From Pseudomonas nicosulfuronedens (GTDB lineage: Bacteria > Pseudomonadota > Gammaproteobacteria > Pseudomonadales > Pseudomonadaceae): a stretch of DNA of 64,000 nt. A model generated the notes under the pieces. The model ran no database searches. It was not told the DNA's origin and saw only the letters and a list, made by a program, of their open reading frames with translations. Location of the stretch: NCBI RefSeq assembly GCF_005877905.1, contig NZ_SWDV01000001.1, positions 310,001 through 374,000 of the forward strand, given 5' to 3'. Made by a program: the position numbers and the translations under genes. Position 1 is the first letter of the stretch. Each line of letters starts with the position of its first letter. Below, piece after piece: positions 60,709 through 64,000 of the stretch.

Positions 60709-61647
60709 TCAGGCTTTGGGCGCGGGACGGATCAGCACCAGCCAGGGCATATGGGTAACCTTCACCGGCTGCAGTCGCTCCAGGGTCTTGAGCAGCGCGT
60801 CCGGGTCCTTGAGGTCGAACACGCCGCTGACCTTATGCTGGCGCAGCGCGTTGTCGGTCAGCACGATGCGGCCGGGCACGTAGCGCTCCAGCTCATCGAG
60901 CACCTCGCCCAGCGGGCGCTGGTTGAAGATCAGCTTGCCGCGCTGCCAGGCGCTGGCGCTGGACAGGTCCAGCGGCTGCACCGGTTCGGGCGCAGCGGCC
61001 TCGCGGTAGCTCAGGCGCTCGCCGGCGGACAAGCGAACCGGCTCGCTGCCGGCGCTGTTCACCTGCACCACGCCCTCGGTCACGTCGACGCGCACCTGCG
61101 GCCCACGGCTGTCGACATCGAAGCGCGTGCCCACCGCGCGCACCTCGCCGCCCCTGGCCTCGACGATGAAGGGCCGTGCCGCATCCTTGGCCACTTCGAA
61201 CAGGGCTTCGCCGCTGTGCAGGCGCAAGCGCCGCTGCTGCGGGCTGAAGTCCACGGAAAGCGCGCTGTCGCTGTTCAGCCAGACGCGGCTGCCATCGGCC
61301 AGCTCCAGCATCCGCCGCTCGCCAGTGCGGGTGGCGTAATCGGAATACAGGCCGGCCAGCGGCTCGGGCAGGGCGATGGTGATGGCAATCGCCGCGACAC
61401 AGGCCGCCGCGGCCAGCGCCAACCAGCGACGTGGGCGGCGCACGCGACGGCGGTAATCTTCGGCATGGCGGGTTTCCGGCAACGCGCCCCACAGCGCCTC
61501 AGCCTCGCGGGCGGCACGCTCATGATCCATGCTCAGGCCGCGCCAGCGCAGGAAGTCCATGCGCTCAGCCGCGCCGGCACCGCCTGAATGCAGCCGCACC
61601 AGGCGCTCGATGGCCTCATCGGAAAGCGACAGCTCCGCGCGGTTCAT
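60709..61647 (-). CDS. FecR-type anti-sigma/sigma regulator, locus 2
   Basis: A 312-residue protein: cytoplasmic N-terminus with the DUF4880 pattern (SDEAIERLVRLHSGGAGAAE), a transmembrane segment (WLALAAAACVAAIAITIAL) and the periplasmic FecR domain (LELADGSRVWLNSDSALSVD). The Gly-Thr self-cleavage pair is G173-T174 in RAVGTRFDV. A C-terminal secretin/STN-like domain (KVSGVFDLKDPDALLKTLER) contacts the receptor. Start ATG 61647 lies inside the sigma stop (ATGA). Confidence 0.92.
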   Translation of the reverse strand: MNRAELSLSDEAIERLVRLHSGGAGAAERMDFLRWRGLSMDHERAAREAEALWGALPETRHAEDYRRRVRRPRRWLALAAAACVAAIAITIALPEPLAGLYSDYATRTGERRMLELADGSRVWLNSDSALSVDFSPQQRRLRLHSGEALFEVAKDAARPFIVEARGGEVRAVGTRFDVDSRGPQVRVDVTEGVVQVNSAGSEPVRLSAGERLSYREAAAPEPVQPLDLSSASAWQRGKLIFNQRPLGEVLDELERYVPGRIVLTDNALRQHKVSGVFDLKDPDALLKTLERLQPVKVTHMPWLVLIRPAPKA

Positions 61648-62165
61648 GGCGTGCCTTCCTGGCGCTGCGCCCAGTCGCGGCAATGGCGCATGGCCTGGAC
61701 GATGTATTTGCCCACCATGCTCTCGGATACGCCCAGGCGCTGGGCGATCTGCGCATGGGTGAGGCCGTCGAGGCGGTTCATCAGCAGCGCCTCGCGGGCG
61801 TTCGACGGCAACTGGTCGAGGGCGGCGTCCAGATGTTCCAGCGCCTCATGGGCGAGCAGGCGGTGCTCCAGCCCGGAAGCGGGATCGCTCAGATCATTGG
61901 CGGCGGTTTCATCGGCATGCAGCTCGGCCAGCCGGCCTTCGCGGCGCAGGTTGTCGATGGCGATGTTGCCGGCGACGCGGAACAGGTAGGCGCGCGGGTC
62001 CTGCACTTCGGCTTCGGCAGGGTGGTCGGCCAGGCGCAGCCAGGTGTCCTGGGCAACGTCGGCGGCGCGCTGGTTGTCCCCCAGCCTGCGGGCGAGGAAG
62101 CGCATCAGGTCCGCGTAGTGCGCCTGGAAGCTCTGCAGCAGGGAGGAGGAAGCGAAGCGCCGCAT
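61644..62165 (-). CDS. FecI-type ECF sigma factor (iron starvation), locus 2
   Basis: A 173-residue sigma factor. Region 2 reads FLARRLGDNQRAADVAQDTW with PRAYLFRVAGNIAIDNLRRE, and region 4 reads GLTHAQIAQRLGVSESMVGK. It should transcribe the IutA-like receptor gene. The start is ATG 62165 (MRRFASS), although its ribosome site is weak; the frame is open to 62348. A Fur-box-like sequence lies about 70 bases upstream. The two sigma factors of the window share only the general FecI pattern. Confidence 0.92.
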   Translation of the reverse strand: MRRFASSSLLQSFQAHYADLMRFLARRLGDNQRAADVAQDTWLRLADHPAEAEVQDPRAYLFRVAGNIAIDNLRREGRLAELHADETAANDLSDPASGLEHRLLAHEALEHLDAALDQLPSNAREALLMNRLDGLTHAQIAQRLGVSESMVGKYIVQAMRHCRDWAQRQEGTP

Positions 62166-62234
62166 GATGGCCGAAATACCCTGAAAAACCGGCCAACGTC
62201 TGTCAGGCCGGAGCGAAGGGTCGGCAGCATACAC

Positions 62235-62253
62235 CGAATCGAGAATTATTATC
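62235..62253. promoter_or_regulatory. Fur-box-like sequence before the second FecI-type gene
   Basis: The 19-mer ending GAGAATTATTATC matches the Fur consensus at 12 of 19 positions by eye. It lies about 70 bases upstream of the sigma-factor start on the minus strand and just past the stop of the dioxygenase gene. Confidence 0.55.
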
Positions 62254-62268
62254 GAATGCAAAAAAGTG

Positions 62269-62601
62269 TCAGCTCGTGAATTGCGAGAGGTCCAGCGGCC
62301 GCACTTCGCCCATCCAGATGCCATGGTCGCGATGATCGCGCAGGTCATCGCCGGTGTTGGGATGGACGAAGACCACCAGGCCGTCGCGGTTCAGCGCCAG
62401 CCAGGGCACCAGGGTCGCGAAGGTGGCGTTGTCGAAGGCCAGTTGGCAGCTCCAGTCCGGGTGCGGGCCGACCGGGCGTTCGTGGACGCGGCCCATCTTC
62501 GCGCCGAAACGGCGCGCTGCTTCCTCGCACAGCGCACGGGCGCGTTCGAGGGTGGTCGCGTCGAAATAGACGTGGGCGTGGAAGTCTTGAATCTCGGTCA
62601 T
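62269..62601 (-). CDS. DOPA 4,5-dioxygenase family protein
   Basis: A 110-residue protein matching the small DOPA 4,5-dioxygenase family: EIQDFHAHVYFDATTLERAR, then PVGPHPDWSCQLAF and GLVVFVHPNTGDDLRDHRDH. The repeated histidines (FHAHVYF, VGPH, VHPN, DHRDH) suit a metal site. In fungi and bacteria the family cleaves DOPA-like catechols; in Pseudomonas the substrate is unproved. The start ATG 62601 overlaps the LysR stop by four bases, so they are coupled. Confidence 0.87.
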   Translation of the reverse strand: MTEIQDFHAHVYFDATTLERARALCEEAARRFGAKMGRVHERPVGPHPDWSCQLAFDNATFATLVPWLALNRDGLVVFVHPNTGDDLRDHRDHGIWMGEVRPLDLSQFTS

Positions 62602-63509
62602 CGGTCCTGCTCCAGTTCCGCCTGCAGCCAGTCGACGAAACGCTGCACCAGGCGCATGCGCCGTTTGCGCTCGGGCAACACGGCGTAATAGCCGAACCGC
62701 GATTCCACGGCTTCGGCAACGGGCCGGCACAGTAACCCCTGCTCCAGCAGTTCGTCGACCAGATGCCGCCAGCCAATGGCCACGCCCTGCCCGGCGATGG
62801 CCGCCTGGATCAGCAGGGTGTAGTTGTCGAAGCGTAGCCCGGCGGGCGCTGGGGAGCCGTCGATGCCCAGCACGCGATAGACACCGCCCCAGTCGAACCA
62901 GCGACTGGACGCTTCGGGCTTGAGGTGCAGCAGCGGCAATTCGGTGAGCGCCTGAGGCGCCAACGGCAGCTTGCGTCCTTCCAGCAGACGCGGGCTGCAC
63001 ACCGGGAAGACTTCCTCGCTGAACAGGCGCAGCGCCTCGCCGTGCTTGAAGCGCCCATCGCCGAAAGCGATGGCCACGTCGATGTCGCTGCGCAGGGAAA
63101 TCGGGCTGCGGTCGCTGCTGATCAGGCCGACATCCAGTTCCGGGTGCGCCTGGCGAAAACGCGGCAGGCGCGGCATCAGCCAGTAGGCGGCAAAGGCGAA
63201 GTCAGTGGCGACCTGCAGCACTTCGTGAGGATGTTGTGCAGTCACCGCAGCGATGCCGGCGTCGATGCTCTCCAACCCGGCCTGCACGTGCTGCTGCAGC
63301 ACCTGTCCACTTTCGGTGAGGGCGATGCCCCGGTGGATGCGGTCGAACAGGCGCACGGCGAGGAGTTTCTCCAGCCGCTTGATCTGCTGGCTGACCGCCG
63401 GCTGGGTGGTGCCCAGCTCTCCGGCGGCGGCGGTGAAGCTGAGCAGCCGGGCGGCGGACTCGAATACCCGCAGCAGTTCCAGCGGCACGCTCAAGGCTGG
63501 CTCTCGCAT
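62598..63509 (-). CDS. LysR-type regulator, probable choline-sulfate gene regulator
   Basis: A 303-residue GcvA-type LysR regulator with helix-turn-helix SFTAAAGELGTTQPAVSQQI (residues 24-43) and a ligand domain (VATDFAFAAYWLMPRLPRFR). It is divergent from betC with a 114-base gap; in P. aeruginosa a LysR gene sits in the same place beside betC (PA0031). It therefore probably activates choline sulfate use. Start ATG 63509. It is translationally coupled to the DOPA dioxygenase-like gene. Confidence 0.88.
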   Translation of the reverse strand: MREPALSVPLELLRVFESAARLLSFTAAAGELGTTQPAVSQQIKRLEKLLAVRLFDRIHRGIALTESGQVLQQHVQAGLESIDAGIAAVTAQHPHEVLQVATDFAFAAYWLMPRLPRFRQAHPELDVGLISSDRSPISLRSDIDVAIAFGDGRFKHGEALRLFSEEVFPVCSPRLLEGRKLPLAPQALTELPLLHLKPEASSRWFDWGGVYRVLGIDGSPAPAGLRFDNYTLLIQAAIAGQGVAIGWRHLVDELLEQGLLCRPVAEAVESRFGYYAVLPERKRRMRLVQRFVDWLQAELEQDR

Positions 63510-63623
63510 AAGCAGGTGTTATCCGAAGCATGCGGCGCCATGCGCTTTACCCCCTATCCAGTAGCCAACAGACTCATACCGCACAGCATCCCATAACAGC
63601 GCCAACAGGATAAGCCCAACGCC

Positions 63624-64000
63624 ATGAAGCGCCAGCGCCCGAACATCCTCTTCATCATGGCCGACCAGATGGCCGCGCCGCTCCTGCCCTTCTACGACGC
63701 CCAGTCGCCGATCAAGCTGCCCAACCTCTCGCGCCTCGCCGGCGAGGGCGTGGTGTTCGACTCGGCCTACTGCAACAGCCCGCTCTGCGCGCCCTCGCGC
63801 TTCACCCTGGTGAGCGGCCAGCTGCCGACCAGGATCGGCGCCTGGGACAACGCCGCCGACTTCGCCGCCGACATCCCCACCTACGCGCACTACCTGCGGC
63901 GCCTGGGCTACCGCACCGCGCTGTCGGGCAAGATGCACTTCTGCGGCCCGGACCAGTTGCACGGCTACGAGGAACGCCTGACCAGCGACATCTACCCCGC
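63624..64000 (+). CDS. betC: Choline-sulfatase, N-terminal part (cut by window end)
   Basis: The first 125 codons of a sulfatase gene continue past the window end. The N-terminus MKRQRPNILFIMADQMAAPL gives the first metal-binding aspartate (MAD), and LCAPSRFTLVSG carries the CxPSR motif whose cysteine (C55) is converted to formylglycine. The text NLSRLAGEGVVFDSAYCNSP and HFCGPDQLHGYEERLT are typical of BetC, which releases choline from choline-O-sulfate for glycine-betaine synthesis. ATG 63624 is the only sensible start. The divergent LysR gene likely controls it. Confidence 0.92.
   Translation, partial: MKRQRPNILFIMADQMAAPLLPFYDAQSPIKLPNLSRLAGEGVVFDSAYCNSPLCAPSRFTLVSGQLPTRIGAWDNAADFAADIPTYAHYLRRLGYRTALSGKMHFCGPDQLHGYEERLTSDIYP

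Overview
The window is a high-GC bacterial chromosome segment (protein-coding sequence dominated by G/C third positions) with the gene content and gene order of Pseudomonas. Several blocks match the PAO1 region near oriC: a PA0069-type radical SAM gene; carbonic anhydrase, SulP transporter and the caa3 oxidase operon; pntAA-pntAB-pntB; gpuPAR-type genes; trpI/trpBA; and betC with its LysR gene. They are joined in a different order. Six copies of a 'GTAGGAGCGAGCTTGCTCGC' REP element, which I do not associate with P. aeruginosa itself, point to a relative of the P. aeruginosa group (P. nitroreducens/citronellolis-like). The species is inference; the genus is secure. I saw no tRNA, rRNA, CRISPR array, prophage or insertion sequence.

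Layout. 1-5.9 kb: end of a phosphate permease, a radical SAM gene under a near-perfect LexA box, a TerB-like protein, beta-carbonic anhydrase and a SulP transporter. 6.3-15.1 kb: the complete aa3/caa3 cytochrome oxidase cluster (coxB, coxA, ctaG, coxC, twin-TM protein, SURF1, SCO-like membrane protein, heme A synthase, heme O synthase, SCO1/SenC). 15.7-20.3 kb: membrane transhydrogenase and a succinate/acetate CoA-transferase. 20.7-24.5 kb: an uncharacterised cluster of two DUF1127 mini-proteins, three tandem exported DUF2388 paralogues and a coupled Lnb-like DUF4105 protein. 24.6-29.1 kb: GFA-type protein, PhyH-type dioxygenase, and LysR, ureohydrolase and Na+/solute symporter genes resembling gpuRAP. 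29.4-29.9 kb: a ParD/ParE-type toxin-antitoxin pair with a palindromic operator.

33.5-42.5 kb: a CoA-thioester degradation cluster. It holds a bifunctional hydratase/dehydrogenase, two acyl-CoA dehydrogenases that look like the two subunits of a heteromeric enzyme, an IclR regulator, an acyl-CoA ligase and a second 3-hydroxyacyl-CoA dehydrogenase. An identical 19-bp word lies in front of both transcription units and is probably the IclR operator. The make-up resembles pimeloyl/dicarboxylate beta-oxidation (pim/dca) clusters, but no thiolase is present.

42.5-46.7 kb: small envelope proteins (COG4324 peptidase lipoprotein, two related lipoproteins, two DUF1161 proteins), an OsmC-type peroxidase and dodecin. 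46.8-50.8 kb and 58.1-62.2 kb: two complete iron-starvation signalling units (FecI-type sigma, FecR, TonB receptor with N-terminal STN domain). The first receptor is FpvA/FoxA-like; the second is IutA-like (ferric aerobactin/hydroxamate). Each has a Fur-box-like sequence in front of the sigma gene. 50.8-54.0 kb: trpI facing trpBA, with a foreign-looking repeat pushed into the shared control region. 54.2-58.0 kb: a DUF945 protein, a glyoxalase-fold protein, and an AraC regulator divergent from a small ABM monooxygenase with two direct-repeat operators between them. 62.3-64.0 kb: DOPA 4,5-dioxygenase-like protein, LysR regulator and the start of betC (choline sulfatase), cut by the window end.

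The strongest leads for new biology are the DUF1127/DUF2388/Lnb-like cluster, the IclR regulon with its duplicated operator, the dioxygenase coupled to the guanidino-compound genes, and the repeat inserted in the trpI-trpB regulatory region.
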